Below, piece by piece: positions 23,431 to 36,204 of a stretch of 64,000 nucleotides of DNA. The stretch comes from Pyrus communis (taxonomy: Eukaryota; Streptophyta; Magnoliopsida; Rosales; Rosaceae): positions 13,356,817-13,420,816 of the forward strand of contig NC_084806.1 of NCBI RefSeq assembly GCF_963583255.1, given 5' to 3'. The notes below the pieces were generated by a model. The model did not search any database. It saw only the letters and a list, made by a program, of their open reading frames with translations, and had not been told where the DNA came from. Within the stretch, counting starts at the first letter, position 1, and each line of letters starts with the position of its first letter. The position numbers and the translations under genes were made by a program.

Positions 23431-25740
23431 TCATTAGTGGTTAGGGACCTAAATTTTTTTCTTTCTTTATATTTGATTTCAATAAAAATATCAGTTCATG
23501 ATATTTACATCATTTGTTAAAATATTTTATTTGTAAATAAAGAGAGAAAATATATAAAATTGAACAATGTTTTACGTTTAATCTGTCACATGATAAGATA
23601 AGATAGTCACTACTCAAGTTTTTCTTTTGGTATACGATATGCCTATATGATGAGGCAGGGTTCAAATGAAAAAGGCCAACAATATAATTCAGCATACACA
23701 GACACACACACACACACTAATATTAATTGTTGCACTGGATGGGTTGCATCTGTCTTCTTCTCATCCTATAATATATCATCATCAGCATATTAAAGAATAG
23801 TTTCCTTACCACCACACAATTAAAAGACACCAAAGATTTGGAAAATATGACGTGACCTAATGAAAGGAAAATAATTGGTGAGAATGGTTACGCATCTAAT
23901 ATATTTCATAATTATTCTTTAGCATTCAACATTATAATTAGAACTGTTCGTTCTTTTATTATCATTTAAAGATCATATCTGTAAAAGAAAAAAAATCATC
24001 CAATTATTATGATGCAAGAAGATTGAAAATTTTCGATGCTAATTAATTAAGAATTTTTAACAAAAGATATACAAATTATAAGAATACGTTAGGTTCAAAG
24101 TTTGAAACCCTTCTAATGCAATTAAAAAAATGTCTCATATTAATGCTAGTGTTATTCCTCCTCACTTGTAAATGAAAGCTTTAAGTTCGATTTTTTTAAA
24201 GAAGAATTTGAACCATATTATTGCTAGTTCATTGTGAGGCTTAATCCACTCTCCCACTACATAATTTAAGTCCTATCTTTTTCATTTGAATATTAGGAAG
24301 TCGGCTAACCTCGATAATTAACCAATTAAACATTTTTATGTGAATTAATACTAAGACTACTGTTTGGTAAGAACAGTAGTTGTGTAGATGCCCATGTCTA
24401 TATTAATTGATGATAGCTGCATCGGTTTGGAAAGATACATAAAAAGTTGACTAATTAACGGGACATTGTGGTCATCTTCCTATTCATAGGCAATTATTTG
24501 ACAAAATTGATGTAAGTGCCAATATTTATGAGTTATGACAGTACTTTTGTGTCCCCTCTATGAGTGCATCACTTTGATGGTTAGTCTTGACAAATGTGTT
24601 TTAATTCTACAAGTGGTATAATCGTAACTGTTCAATTTTTCAATCATCAGATTATTTTCAATAAAAAATAATTTAAATTTGGCAATCATTTATGGATAGT
24701 ACAAATCCAATTGTTATAACAATATACATTTTCATTTTGAGCTGTCTATTTATTTGATATATATAAGTGATTAAAAGATCACTAATTCAATTGTCTTCTA
24801 ACAAAAATGATTTTTAAATGATGGTTAATATGTTAATCACAGCTGAGGTTCACCTAGAAAATGAACACAAGTGTTAATGTTAGTCATCTTATCCCAATTG
24901 CCACTTGCATACGACTAAAACATGTCACAAAATCTCTTTCTTGGTAGCTTTTAAAAAGCGACAGAAGTATAATGGAATTTAATTTTCTAGAATATTTGAA
25001 GTTTCTTTCTTATCTTGTCAACTTATAAGTATAATGAAATAAGTGACAAAAAAATGTATAAAGAAATAATATATTACTAATTTTTTTCTTTGAACTTTAA
25101 GTTTACATGTAAATAATGGAATTTCTGGCCACGTTAAGTTTTCATACAACTGCAAGGTACACTTGTAGCTTAAAAAGTAAGAACATTTATCCGCACTCAA
25201 ACAAAGAAATTCTGCAAGAACATACCTGTTGGAAAGTAAAAAATTGTAGCCAATTGACCCCTTTTACCGTCAAATTTCCCCTTTGACCCCTTAGGCCACG
25301 TTTGATAAGATTATTTTCGTTTGGCTAGCCTAACCTTAGAATAATTCACGGAAGTTAGAGATCTTTTGCAGAAAGCTAAAACTTCGACGTTGTCCAAAAT
25401 TTTTACTCATCCAAAGCAAGATTAAAAAGCCACTTAGACTTAGTACCACGGTCTAAGTGAGAGGCCTTAAGTTTTATTTTTTTAGGGTCCTTTGTATTCA
25501 ACCTATGGGGATCCGCGCTATTTATACTTTTAGTGATTAGATACTTTTTTGGGTCCGTTGTATGATAAATTTTTGCTAATGACACTTGCTGCAAGAGAAA
25601 ATCTAATCACTGAATAGTATGATAAATATTTTTGCTAGTGACAATTGGTGCACTAAATTTTCCAACACAATCCTTGTATATTCACAAACAGAGTTGAAGT
25701 ACATTTGTTCTTCTGATCTGATAACCAAAACTTGTTAGCC
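23431..25740. other. Intergenic stretch downstream of the U-box gene
   Basis: AT-rich, with a short (CA)n at about 23699-23718 and a SINE-like repeat at 24143-24260. No recognisable protein. The last few hundred bases before 25740 would hold the 3' UTR of the minus-strand U-box gene. Confidence 0.55.
24143..24260 (+). repeat. SINE-like repeat
   Basis: Shares with the copies at 41150, 42789, 51908 and 59722 the order: 'tagtgttattc', 'cacttgtaaatg', a B-box-like 'agttcgattt', 'gaatttgaaccatattattg', and 'cattgtgaggcttaa'. The B box suggests a tRNA-derived SINE. This copy is diverged. Confidence 0.55.
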
Positions 25741-28700
25741 TTACATCAGTCCCGGAGTAAAAGAAGTTGATGATTTCGAATAACGTTCAAGGAGTAACAA
25801 AACCCTGGCAGCCTTCCTCCTGTGGTGACCATCCTCATGGATGTTCGTGCTAGTTAGACCAGCAAGACTTAATCTAGCTGCTGATCCATACACATCAACC
25901 ATTTCCTTTGACATGAAAACCTTTTCGAGGAGACTCAACGCGTCTTCTTGTAGAGAATCTGTTCCCCAAGACAAGATCTCCAACATCGGCTTTATGGCAT
26001 CAGCCTCATGCAAGACGCTGGCTCCTCTTTGAGGAGACGCTTCGACAACCAATGTCGAAAGAGTTTGAATTGCTTCAATGGCAGTTTCATACACCTCTCC
26101 TGATAACAGCCTAACCAAGTCAGGCAAAGCTTTTCCTTCCAAAAGACAGAATGTGGAAGTCACACTGCAGATACCACCGTGCGCTGAGCATAGTGGAGCA
26201 TTCGATGGCTTGAAACAGGACCAGCAGCCCGAGGGTTTGGAGACAATGGTGAGCTTTGGAGTGCTTGTGGAAAGATTACCAATCAGAGCTGCAGCTCTTG
26301 CCCTTGCAGTCACTGAGCTGGACCTGAGAAAGTTTACGAGCAAAGGGTATGCTCCTCCTTCAACCAGTGTACGCTGTGATTCCAGGTTTGTGGGATCCGT
26401 AAACCTGAAAAGAGCACCTAGAGCATTTTCTTTTGCCTTCAGAGTCCCTGTTCTTAAAATGTTTATAAGCGCAGTATGTCCGTCCAGTTCGATTAACTTC
26501 ATAGTTAGTGATCTTTCCGATTTTGGTAGGTTCGCCAATAATCCAGCAGCAGCCATCTGTGCATCATCCTTGTCATCATTCTCAAGGAATCCCACTAAAG
26601 CCTCCAGTCTTCTTGGCCTGAGAAGGTATTCCACAACCCCCTCAGTCTCGTGCTGCGAGAAGAGGAAAAGCAAATTTATGGCAATCTCCCGAATCTCCGA
26701 GTCAGAATCATCAAGGAGAGGAAGGACTAGAGACATGGCATTAGGAGTGAGAACAGCCTTTTTAACCAGCCCCGCATCAAACTTGCAGATTCCAAGAAGT
26801 GAGCGCAAGGCAGGCCTTCTGACATTGTAGGCCAAGTTATGATTTTGTTGTAATGCAGTCAAATTGGTGACAATTGGCCCTAACTCTAGTTGGCACCCGT
26901 TTTCATCACCAAAGAATTTGGCCCCATCAGTGTCAGATGTAAATTTTTCCAGGATTTCATAACATTTAACAACAATGATTGCTTGCACATGCGGAGTGAA
27001 CGCTAGCTTTAGAACAAGACTTACCCCACCAGAAGCAGCAATCAGTTCTTTGTTGGCACTGCAACCTGATAATTCAGCCAGGGCGGATAAGGACAATAGT
27101 TTTGATTCAATATTTCCAGACACCATTTCGAGCAAAGGAGGTATAATCCCTTCCTCACCAAGGAGCTTCAAATTTGAGTCTACCAATTCCATGTTAACAA
27201 GTGTTCTCACCATTGATACCCTTGAAGTTTCCGGCCCTGAAAATTTTATGAGTAATCTATCGTTAAAATTAAAATAGGCAAATCAGAAAATATGTTTATC
27301 ACATAGCATTTAATGTTACGAGCATTGGATGGCCTGAATTCACCGACCACACTAAAGCAATAATCCAAACCAATCCAGGTCATCCAATGCTCGTAGCATG
27401 GAAGAATTTTTCTTTATTACATCCCTCTTTTCATTTTTTGTTATGTGACTGAAGGAATAGAATGTATAAAAACAATATGTTATGTAGGTTCTAGGAAATG
27501 AATCGTCTTACCTTCAACTATGCGATCAACAAGTGGCTTATACCAGCCAGATTTAGCTGCACAAGAAATGTTTTCCTCATCTATGTCGAAAAGATTCAGC
27601 AAGATTTTCTCTGCAATCTCAGCTGACTCCCTCACATTACCCTTTAAAAGGGTGTAAACAAGGAAAAGAATTGTACTGCATTGTTCAGAGAGTTTCCTGC
27701 ATACAGACACATTCCAACCAGTTCTGTCTTGCAACAATTCATATAGCAACTCAATTGCAGCGCTTGAGATGCTTGAGTCGCGCCCTAAGCAGGGAACGAT
27801 GTGATCCCACCCCTGGGATTCAACCACTTTCTCCTAAAAGAATTGATTGAAAAAAGATTTAGAATATAGCAAAACATTTCATATATTTTCAGGCCGCAAA
27901 AGAGAACAAAACTACGAAATAATAGATTGTATACTTCAAAAATCCGAACAGAGGGAGGATATATTAAATGAATTAAAGGAAGGGCATTAGATTTCTACTA
28001 TTCTTTCTTCTTTTCAGTTCACTTCTTTTAGTTGTTTTCCATATTTGAAAGGAGTATCAAAGATGCTTACCTTGTTTCTTGCATGCCCTCCGACAATATC
28101 CTTTAAGGTGATCAAAATCCTCCTTTTCAAATCTCTGTCGTGAGAGTTTCCAAGTATAGAGATTATAATGTCGGTGAGCCCTTCAATGGTGAGCCAGTCC
28201 TTGTTAATAGAACTCTCTGTCATAAGATCTTGCATTTGGCTTAAGGCCCCTAATATTGACGTCTCAAAGCCCGATAACAACTTTGCCTTGGCAGTTCGAA
28301 TCTTGAGACAATAATTTAGCTCTCTCCACTCTTCTATTGATTGTCTCAGTGGGATGTTACACCTCCAGGAAGTATCTTGAAGAACCTCATGAGTTTCGGG
28401 GTCAGTTCTCTCACCACTTTCAAACCAAGATATGATTGCAGCTCTCTCACATGTAGTACCGGTGCAAAGACTGACCGGTTCAGCCATCACAGTTTTTGTA
28501 ATACAGCATATAAAAGGCTTAAGTGGTGGAATATATTCTTCGCTCGAGTCATATCTCTGTATGGCCTGCACGCGTTGCTTGTATTGTTTCTTGACTTCTT
28601 CATAATCCCTTGCGGCATCAGCTCGAGAAAGCAGCTCAATAACCTGATCTAAGAAGAAAACTTCAGCTCTTTCTTTCCTGTTGGCAGCTTCTTCTTTCTC

Positions 28701-29300
28701 CTTTCTGAAATCTGCAAGCTCTTTGCTTATCTCTGAGGGCTCTAAAGGCACCCCAACTGCCATCGCTATTTCTGCAAGCATATCGTTTGCAAAACCTTGG
28801 TCAAGTGTCTGATCATCAAGACCTTGTTTTAGCTTGTCGAAAACTTGGAGCTGAGACTGTGAGGCCTCAATTTCCACTCTCTGCATTTCATTCTGTAACC
28901 TATCCACCTGATCAGATATCCCCAATAAGACATCGGTGTTTGCAACGGACAGAGCAGCCAAAGACCTTCCAATATCCCTAGTAACGTCTTGTACCTCCTT
29001 GACAATGTGCCGGCACTTGACAAGCAGGTAGAAACGTGCTCGGTTTTTATACTTGTCAACCAGATTATTTGCCCTTTTAACATCTGCTTCGAGGGACTCC
29101 AAAGCAAGCCGGGCAGCTTGAGAATCATTCAATTCTTGACGCTGTAGTTCTTTCAAGACCGATCCAATGTCAAGCAAGTGCTTCGAAAGGGCCTTGAAAC
29201 TCTCCTTGTCAAAAAGATCTTTCGCGGCGTTAGCTGTTTTAATGACCTGGTTTGTTAGCACGGCCAAGATGGTACCAATCGGTATAAGCTCCAATGCCAT
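25741..29300 (-). CDS. U-box/ARM-repeat E3 ubiquitin ligase (PUB43/44-like)
   Basis: Three coding exons join without a break: 29300-28071, 27833-27512 and 27236-25741, all with GT...AG borders, giving 1015 codons plus stop. The chosen start (MALELIPIGTIL) is the one typical of the family; an in-frame ATG at 29405 would add 35 residues. Residues 1-250 form the helical N-terminal region seen in plant PUB proteins. The U-box lies at about 259-332 (KPFICCITKTVMAEPVSL, then CERAAIISWFESG); the clade lacks the usual Cys-Pro-Ile at the start of the box. From about 400 to the end the protein consists of ARM-type helical repeats. U-box proteins take ubiquitin from an E2 and pass it to substrates; PUB44/SAUL1 relatives act in senescence, cell death and immunity at the membrane. 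The substrate here is unknown. PUB42-like (about 1030 residues) is an alternative relative. Confidence 0.9.
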
Positions 29301-30505
29301 GGTAATATTCTGTGCCAAAGGATGCTTTATTCCAACAGAAAGACGATCTCCTATAAGATGAAGGCTACAACTACTGAAGCATACTTCTCCTGACCACCGA
29401 TCCAACTGACCCAGAAGATGAATTTGGTTTCAAACAACGGCTCCCAGCTTCTTTTATCTCTCTGATTGTGGCCGCTAAACATAGAAAATCGCAAAAGTGC
29501 TCCGGTTGTGCTCTAAAAGTGCAGTGCATCATTATATTTACACTTGTGCTCCAGTTGGAAAATGGCAATATTGCTGCAGGGAACAAGACTTTAGACAAGT
29601 CAAGCCTTCTTTCTCTTGCTCCTGTATTTTTTCCGGGAAATTTGTATTTACTGGTAAACCACGCATCATGGAAAATTCCACCTACTGAGGACGGTTGCAC
29701 AAAAAGTCGTTGATTTTATGACATTAATTATTACTGATGTGATAAAAAGGTGTGACAAAAATGCAAATTTACGTATTTATAAAGTCACGTTTATATATCG
29801 GTTAGTTAACAGAATTCGCTTGTATACTCAAAATACTAATTTCGAGTCCCTTCTCCTCTAATCGCTTGCATGGAATAAAAAAAATAAAAACATTTCGTCT
29901 ATCAGTGGACCAAAGACATTTTCTGCGATGGCCAGCGGTCCGGCGGAATTTCGATCCATGAGTTGGCTGTGGCCAAGAATCCAAAAGCCCAAATCCAACC
30001 AGGATGCTGAGGATATCTCGGGATATTTTCTTAGGAATTTTTGTTACAGCATCTGCAACAGCCTTCTTGGTGGCCGCCCGGCAATAGACGTCCCGAGGAA
30101 TCAGCTTCTCAACTCCCACAACTCTTGGATGACCCAAGGATCGGCTCCCAATGGCTGGTAATTTACATCAAATCCCAAATTACAGGTCGGACAAAGGTTT
30201 TCTCAGGGATTCATACAACTCTGAACAAAAGGCATTTCGAATGAAAAATGGAACAACAATGGCTCGAGTTTGCAAGTCCACAAAAACGATTAATCTCAAT
30301 CGACCATTAAAGCACGGAATCAACAGTAACCACTCAGCATCGCCGAAACTAGAGGCCATACTTGTATTCCAAGAGCTAATCCACTTACTAACTAACCACT
30401 CAGCATTGCCATTATTTAAACCGAAATCCAAACAAGAACATAGCATTTTCGGTGCAGAAGCAAAGCACTTACAAGTTACAACCAACCCACAAAGCACCTA
30501 AAGCC
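29301..30505. other. Promoter side of the U-box gene and 3' side of the PET100-like gene
   Basis: The region holds the 5' UTR and promoter of the U-box gene and the 3' UTR of the PET100-like gene, both on the minus strand. A minus-strand open frame at 30137-29802 (111 codons) contains a regular-looking stretch (RAATKKAVADAVTKIPKKIS). I do not recognise it. It could be a relic exon or chance. Confidence 0.5.
29774..29781 (-). promoter_or_regulatory. Possible TATA box of the U-box gene
   Basis: TATAAATA on the minus strand, about 475 bp upstream of the chosen ATG, leaving room for a 5' UTR. The call is positional only. Confidence 0.3.
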
Positions 30506-31058
30506 TCAACGGGCAGCCTTCTTCCGAGCTAGCTCTCGTGCCATCTCCCTCATTTCCTCCGGTGATGGAGGTCTCGGTGCCTCCGGTGGATACACTACAT
30601 ACGAATGCTGAAGACCAAAACACAACAGCTTAAGTCATAATTAAATCCATTTATGATTACCTCTCAACTATGCTTAATCCCACTGAAACATACTTATATT
30701 ATAAACCCACATCAGATTTCAGCAAACTTCTCACTAATCATCATGCAATGCCAGATTTCTTATCACCTCAACTTTGAATCCTTCAATTTAATCACACTAA
30801 AACACTATAACCAATAAACCCAATTCAGATTTCAATCAAATCTTGCCGGTATCTAATTTCTTTCTTTCATTTTTTTTCAATTTATATATTGAAGAAAAAC
30901 TAATACAATTTCAATGAGAGAGAGATTACATTGCCCATGAATCTCTGGAGATTCTTAGAGTTGTTGGCGAAGGTGTACATAAGAACGACGGGGATGGCGA
31001 CGTACAGCCCAAATTTTCCGATCTCCAGAATTCCCTTTGATGTTCCCACATTCGACAT
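30506..31058 (-). CDS. PET100: PET100-like cytochrome c oxidase assembly factor, small two-exon gene
   Basis: Exon 1 (31058-30930, 43 codons) ends at GGCAAT|GTAATC and exon 2 (30607-30506, 33 codons plus stop) begins after TTCAG; both are in phase, giving 76 residues. The N-terminal part (GILEIGKFGLYVAIPVVLMY) is a single membrane helix followed by TFANNSKNLQRFMGN, the signature of PET100. The second exon gives YVVYPPEAPRPPSPEE and then a basic, Ala/Arg/Lys-rich tail. PET100 sits in the mitochondrial inner membrane and helps assemble complex IV. Size and layout match the plant family as I recall it (Arabidopsis At4g14615). The gene is too short per exon to appear as a long open frame. Neither exon shows damage. 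Confidence 0.85.
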
Positions 31059-31437
31059 GTTTCCCTCTTCAATCAGACGAATCGAACTTCACCTCTTTCA
31101 CTCGCTCAAGAAAAATGATCGACCTTCTCAACTCAGAGAGAGAGATTTAATCACCTCATCGAATTGGATACGTGGACTGTTTCTGGGTGCTTGAGTGTCC
31201 GTGACATTGGGCCGGGCTATTTAATCTCCTCATTTTTATGGGCTTTGCTTACCGAATTAAAATAATAATGGGTAACTTATTTCATTCATTTCCAGCCCAT
31301 TACCTCTAACCAAACGAGGGCCCATTCGCCAGTCTCATAACCTGGATCCCAATAATCTCTCCCACAAAATTTCCCTCATGTTATAAATAGGCAAAAGTTA
31401 AAGAGATAACCTTTGTTAGGAATAGGAGCGAAGCGGG
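31059..31437. other. Upstream region of the PET100-like gene
   Basis: Holds the 5' UTR and promoter of the minus-strand PET100-like gene, up to the LTR that starts at 31438. No element is clear enough to name. Confidence 0.5.
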
Positions 31438-31702
31438 TGTAAAATATTATACTCTAACTTTAGTAGCTATAACACAAAAGGATAACAAATAAAGAGAGGC
31501 AGGGATACTGATATTATTTCTTTGATTCCTTCTTTCGCAATGTGCATTTTAATAACACACAGAGTGCTCTATTTACAGAGCAACTCCCGTGACAACCATC
31601 CAAACAAAAATGATTACATTTTGAAAGTATCACACAACCACTATTCCCATGTCTCCATTACTTTGTGTGGGCATTCATTATTCATCCACTAATTTTATAA
31701 CA
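31438..31702 (-). repeat. 3' LTR of the 31.4-34.7 kb copia element
   Basis: On the plus strand it runs TGTAAAATA to TTATAACA (265 bp) and abuts the polypurine tract ('cttcccctt' on the plus strand). 'gcggg' precedes it and would be the target-site duplication, but the partner is not seen. Confidence 0.65.
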
Positions 31703-33410
31703 CTTCCCCTTGAATGCCCACATATCAACATCAATTGCCTCGTTAAAACCTTACTCGGAAAAATCCATAACAAAGGAAAAGGAGTACAACTTTACCTGGA
31801 TTGTTGATATAGTGTTAAGTATGCTTATGTTGCCTCGTTAAAACCTTGATTGGAAAAACCCAATGGGAAAAATCCTAGTCGAAGGAAAAAGAGTACAACA
31901 TGCATGTATCATGGATGCTCCCCCCTGATATGTATCTCCCTCTGATTCTGCATTCTTCAAATTTAGCTAATTGGTATGCTGACGTAATCCGATACTCTGC
32001 ACTAGCTTCTTAAATGTGCACTTTGGTAGAGATTAAGTGAACAGGTCTGCCAGATTTTCATTAGAACGGATTTGTCTGACTTCAATAACTTTAGCCTTCT
32101 GAAGCTCATGTGCATTGAAAAACTTTAGAGATATGTGTTTAGTCTTATCACCCTTGATGAATCTTTCCTTCATTTGGGCAACACAGGCTGCATTATCTTC
32201 ATGGATGACAGTTGGAGTGTTTATCTTTAAAGTTAAACCACATGAATTTCGGATATAATGGATCATTGATCTTAACCAAGAACATTCACGACTTGCTTCA
32301 TTTAAAGCAAGTATTTCTGAGTGATTTGAAGATGTAGCAACTAATGTTTGCTTTGTTGAGCGCCATGAGATTGTTGTATCTCCTTAGTGAACACATATCC
32401 AGTTTATGAGCGAGTTTTATGCAGATCAGAGAGAAAACCAGCATCTACATATCCAACAAGGATCTGGTCATTTGTGGATTTCTCTAATTAGAAGAGACCT
32501 ATATATGTTGTCCTATGAAGGTATCGCCAAACATCTATGACTCCTTTCCAATGACGAATTGTTGGAACAGAGTTATACCTTGCTAACAAGTTAATTGAAA
32601 AAGCTATATCTGGTCTAGTACATTGTGCTAAATACAATAAAGCACCTATTGCACTCAGAAATGGTACTTCTAGACCAATGACCATTTCATCATCTTCTTT
32701 TGGACAAAAAAGATCTTTCTTAATGTCCAAAGAACGAACGACCATTGGCGTGCTGAGTGGATAAGCCTTGTCCATGCCAAATTGCTTTAGGATTTTTTCA
32801 ATGTAAACTGATTAGTGGACCAAAATTTCATTAGCACAATGCTCGATCTGCAGGCCGAGACAATATTTTGCTTGTCCAAGGTCTTTTATTTCAAATTCTC
32901 TTTTTAGATATTCAACAGTTTTATTGAGCTCTTCAGGGATTCCAACTAGGTTCATATCATCGACATATATTGCCACTATAACAAATCCAGAATTGGATTT
33001 CTTAATGAACATACAAGGGCAAATGACATTGTTGGTATATCTTTCTTTGATCAAATACTCACTGAGATGATTATACCACATTCGTCCAGATTATTTCAGC
33101 CTATACAATGACCGCTTTAATTTGATTGAGAGCATACCTCATGGTTTGTTAGTTGTTTCAGGCAACTTAAGTCCTTCTGGGACATTCATGTATATGTGAG
33201 TATCTAATTCTCCATATAGATACGTAGTGAAGACATCCATAAGTCGCATGTCAAGTTTTTCTAAAACCACTAAACTTATTAAGTAAGTATTTGCGTCTAT
33301 TACAAGAGAGTATGTCCCCTCATAATCAATTCCAGGTCTTTGTGAAAAGTATTGTGCAACGAGTCGTGTTTTATATCTTGTAATCTAGTTTTTTCTCATT
33401 GGCGATGCAA

Positions 33411-34200
33411 AACCCTACAAGAAACCTCAAGTACTGTCGGATTTTTGGTAAAAATCCAACATCAAATCATGCAATGTCGAATAGGGGAACCGACACCGTT
33501 GCAAGCGTCACGAAAACCATATTGACGTCGGTTAGTCCCCTTAATCCACCACCAAAAAGCAAAGTAATATAAAATAAAAAAAAGGAACAACAACATCGCT
33601 TAAAAGTGACATCAACCCTTGCATCGGTTAGAAGCGACATTAAATTCTGATATTATGATGGTTCTAATCGATATCAAGTTACAACTAAACAATTAAAATA
33701 ATAACCTATTGTCGGCCCTAACCGACACCGCAAACCATTAATATAAAAAATTAAATAAAAGTTTGTCTCAGTTCCTCCGTCAACGACTCCACTACTATTT
33801 CTGGCCGCTACTCAGTTCCTCATCCTCCATTTCGTGCTACCCACTGATCAACATGTTTTTTGTCTTGATTCCGGGACAACACTGAGTGAGATCATCGTTG
33901 CTTGATGGAACCAAAAAGATCCTCATACGAATGCTTAGGGGCAACAGGCCACGAAACTATCTCCACAACCTTGTAAGACACTTCAGGATTCAGTAAAGGT
34001 CTCTAGAGATGTTGCCTTCCGAGAAAGTGTCCTATCAAGAGGGATCGTAGACAACATTAAGTTAAATTAGCTCGGGTTTTCATACTTAACAAGATTAAAT
34101 GGGGAGAGTTCTCAAAGTGTGACGAGGTGTTACCTTTGGCTCCATTACAAGATTTCCAGTTGAAGGGTCGTTTCTCAACCCATCGGGCCTTATAATCGTG
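33411..34200 (+). mobile_element. Probable CACTA-type transposon terminus or fragment inside copia RT
   Basis: The left edge 'ccctacaagaaacc' resembles the plant CACTA end CACTACAAGAAA. Within the next 370 bp 'gtcggtt' and 'aaccgaca' type motifs recur in both orientations (for example 33530, 33627, 33712-33728), as in CACTA subterminal repeats. The copia RT reading stops near 33410 and resumes near 34210. I could not find the right terminus, so the extent is inferred. Confidence 0.4.
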
Positions 34201-34700
34201 TAGTTTATACCAGACTTCCTAATACCCATTTGTAACCCATGAGATTTGGATCAGGCAGAGTTTGGACTGCCGGTCCAAAAACACTTCGCCTTTCCAAGGA
34301 ATTTAATTCTGTCTGGATTCCATTTTTCCACTTAGGGCAATCTTGTCTCTATTTGCATTTATCAACAAAGTGGGGCTCAATATCATCACTTAATATGATT
34401 CCAGTGGCTACTGCGAATGCAAACATGTCATCAATGATTATTTCATTCTGATCCCACAATTCATTAGTACATGCATAATTTATGGAGATTTCTTTGCTTT
34501 TATGTACCTCTGTCTTTTTATGGATATGTGTCTCATCAATGACATTTTCTTTTTCTTAAAGTACAAAATCATGAATTGTGGATTTGTCATTCATTCTCTC
34601 TTCCTGAATGATTTCATTTGAATTGTGGAGAAAATTATTACTCATGTGGTTATTGAAACTAGGGATTTCAATCCTATTCTTCGGCATATTGGTCAGATAT

Positions 34701-36007
34701 CAATACCATCTAATGATCATCGAAGCTAGTGTGGCCAATGCGTCAGTGAAATAATTTTCATCCTTCACAAATAACTGAAGGTAATATGTCTGAACTTTAG
34801 GCAGATATCTTCGATGGTATGGAAGTCTTTAAAGATATCTCATAAGCAACTGAATTAGCCTACAAGCAGCCAAAACAAAGGAAATACTGCTAGCATCCTC
34901 TAGCTGGGAACTTATGTGAAAAAGGAGAGCAAACAAGAAAATTCAAGTTAGGTGATCATAATGAAGTACGTTAAGAAATGTAAGTGATCACTAGGTAGCT
35001 CTTTCGCTCTATATGGATCGCGGGCATAACACAATTCTTCTTGGAAGAGGGTTGGTTTGCCCAGGTGACTGATACTACCATAATGTACTCATACCTTTAG
35101 CTTCGGCAACCGAAGTTAAGCATATATTCGACGATCTTCATGGCCGCTAAGAATATCCATTAAAAGAAGCGGGGCGATGGGGCCGTTTTTCAAGCACAAA
35201 TAGGACAATAGTGAAGCAGGTGCACAAAGAATGAATGAATGGCTACCTGAACTGAACTCGGCAGTGGAAGAACTTGCTTCAATGCAACATTCGAGCGAAA
35301 GGGGAACCTTTTGAGAAATAGGTCCCAAGAATTCATTATTCGTTGCGGTTACAGCCATTGTTGATTCATTAAATTGATCTCCTACCTCACTTTTGAGGAA
35401 GGTTGTAGTGCAAACTAGCTCTTTTTGGCGTTTTGGAGACCGAAATGTGCTCGTAATGACCGATCCTCCATCTTCCATAACCGAATGCAAGAGAATTATG
35501 AATCCACTTGTATAATATTGTTGATCCCATAAAGTATTGAGCAACGGTGTAGTATCATATTCCAAAAGATATTGAGTTTTTTTCCTTCTTATGAAGGAAG
35601 GTCTTTTTCAAAGATTCTATATCAATTTATATATGAAACCGAGATAGTTATCTTTCAGAAAATTAGAATGATAGTGAAAATGTTTATGCTTTTGTTTTCT
35701 GAATGTGGGAGAGTCCAACTACATTGCATTGCCATAATCTAATTATGCTTATGCTTATGCTTTAGTTTTTCAAAGATAAAACTAATTATTAAGAAAATTT
35801 GAGTCACATCGACACGAGAGTCCAACTACATTGCATTGCTAGAATCTGTGTTGCATATTTGAAAGAGGTTAACTCCCATGCTTCTCTCATGTTACAATCC
35901 TCTTCCCACTAATTGAATAAAGGAATTCTCAAACATTTGGCAATTATATCAATGGTGACTTATTATTTCGATGAATCATTTTTTGGACAAAAGAAGATTA
36001 TGTAAAT
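34701..36007. other. Unassigned stretch with one 149-codon open frame
   Basis: A minus-strand open frame at 35565-35116 (149 codons) is the longest unexplained frame in the area. It is rich in Ser/Leu and I recognise no domain. The rest is AT-rich with two similar blocks, 'gagagtccaactacattgca' at about 35708 and 35816. Because plastid-derived DNA begins just to the right, part of this may also be organellar, but I could not place it. Confidence 0.4.
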
Positions 36008-36190
36008 AATACCTACAGCTTCTCCCAATTCAACCAGGTTGCCATGAGTGGGGCTTCTGCCATAACATAATCTGTAGATCCAAGATATACTCTTACAAGT
36101 AAAGGGGGTTCAGATAGATATTGGTTGTGTTTGAAAGGTTATGAATTGGGTGACAAGTCCATTCCCAATATCTTGATTTCGAACTCCGAC
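36008..36190 (-). pseudogene. rpoC2: Nuclear-integrated plastid DNA: rpoC2 fragment
   Basis: The minus strand reads [17 protein letters not shown], then [18 protein letters not shown], then [17 protein letters not shown]. This is the conserved central part of the plastid RNA polymerase beta'' subunit, ending just before its usual AGQSIGEPG motif. There is an in-frame stop between the first two blocks, several replacements, and no start or end of the gene, so it is a dead nuclear copy (NUPT). Confidence 0.8.
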
Positions 36191-36204
36191 CCGATGAAAA
36201 AAGT

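Larger units (their letters stand above)
31438..34700 (-). mobile_element. Degenerate Ty1/copia retrotransposon with 3' LTR
   Basis: On the minus strand an early-RT remnant (about 34440-34210, with LNSLERRSVFGPAVQT), RT with the active-site region VAIYVDDMNLVG (33081-32812), a later RT part (ARYNSVPTIRHWKG, 32775-32488) and RNase H with HEDNAACVAQMKE (32266-32033) precede the polypurine tract AAGGGGAAG and a 3' LTR. The pieces are separated by stops. Sequence at 33411-34200 splits the RT and looks like a later insertion. No 5' LTR is found, and the right boundary is uncertain. Confidence 0.75.

Noticed and set aside
26078..26830. 250-codon open frame on the plus strand
   Set aside because: It lies antisense to exon 3 of the U-box gene, which has clear homology and matching splice sites. 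The plus frame is a shadow.
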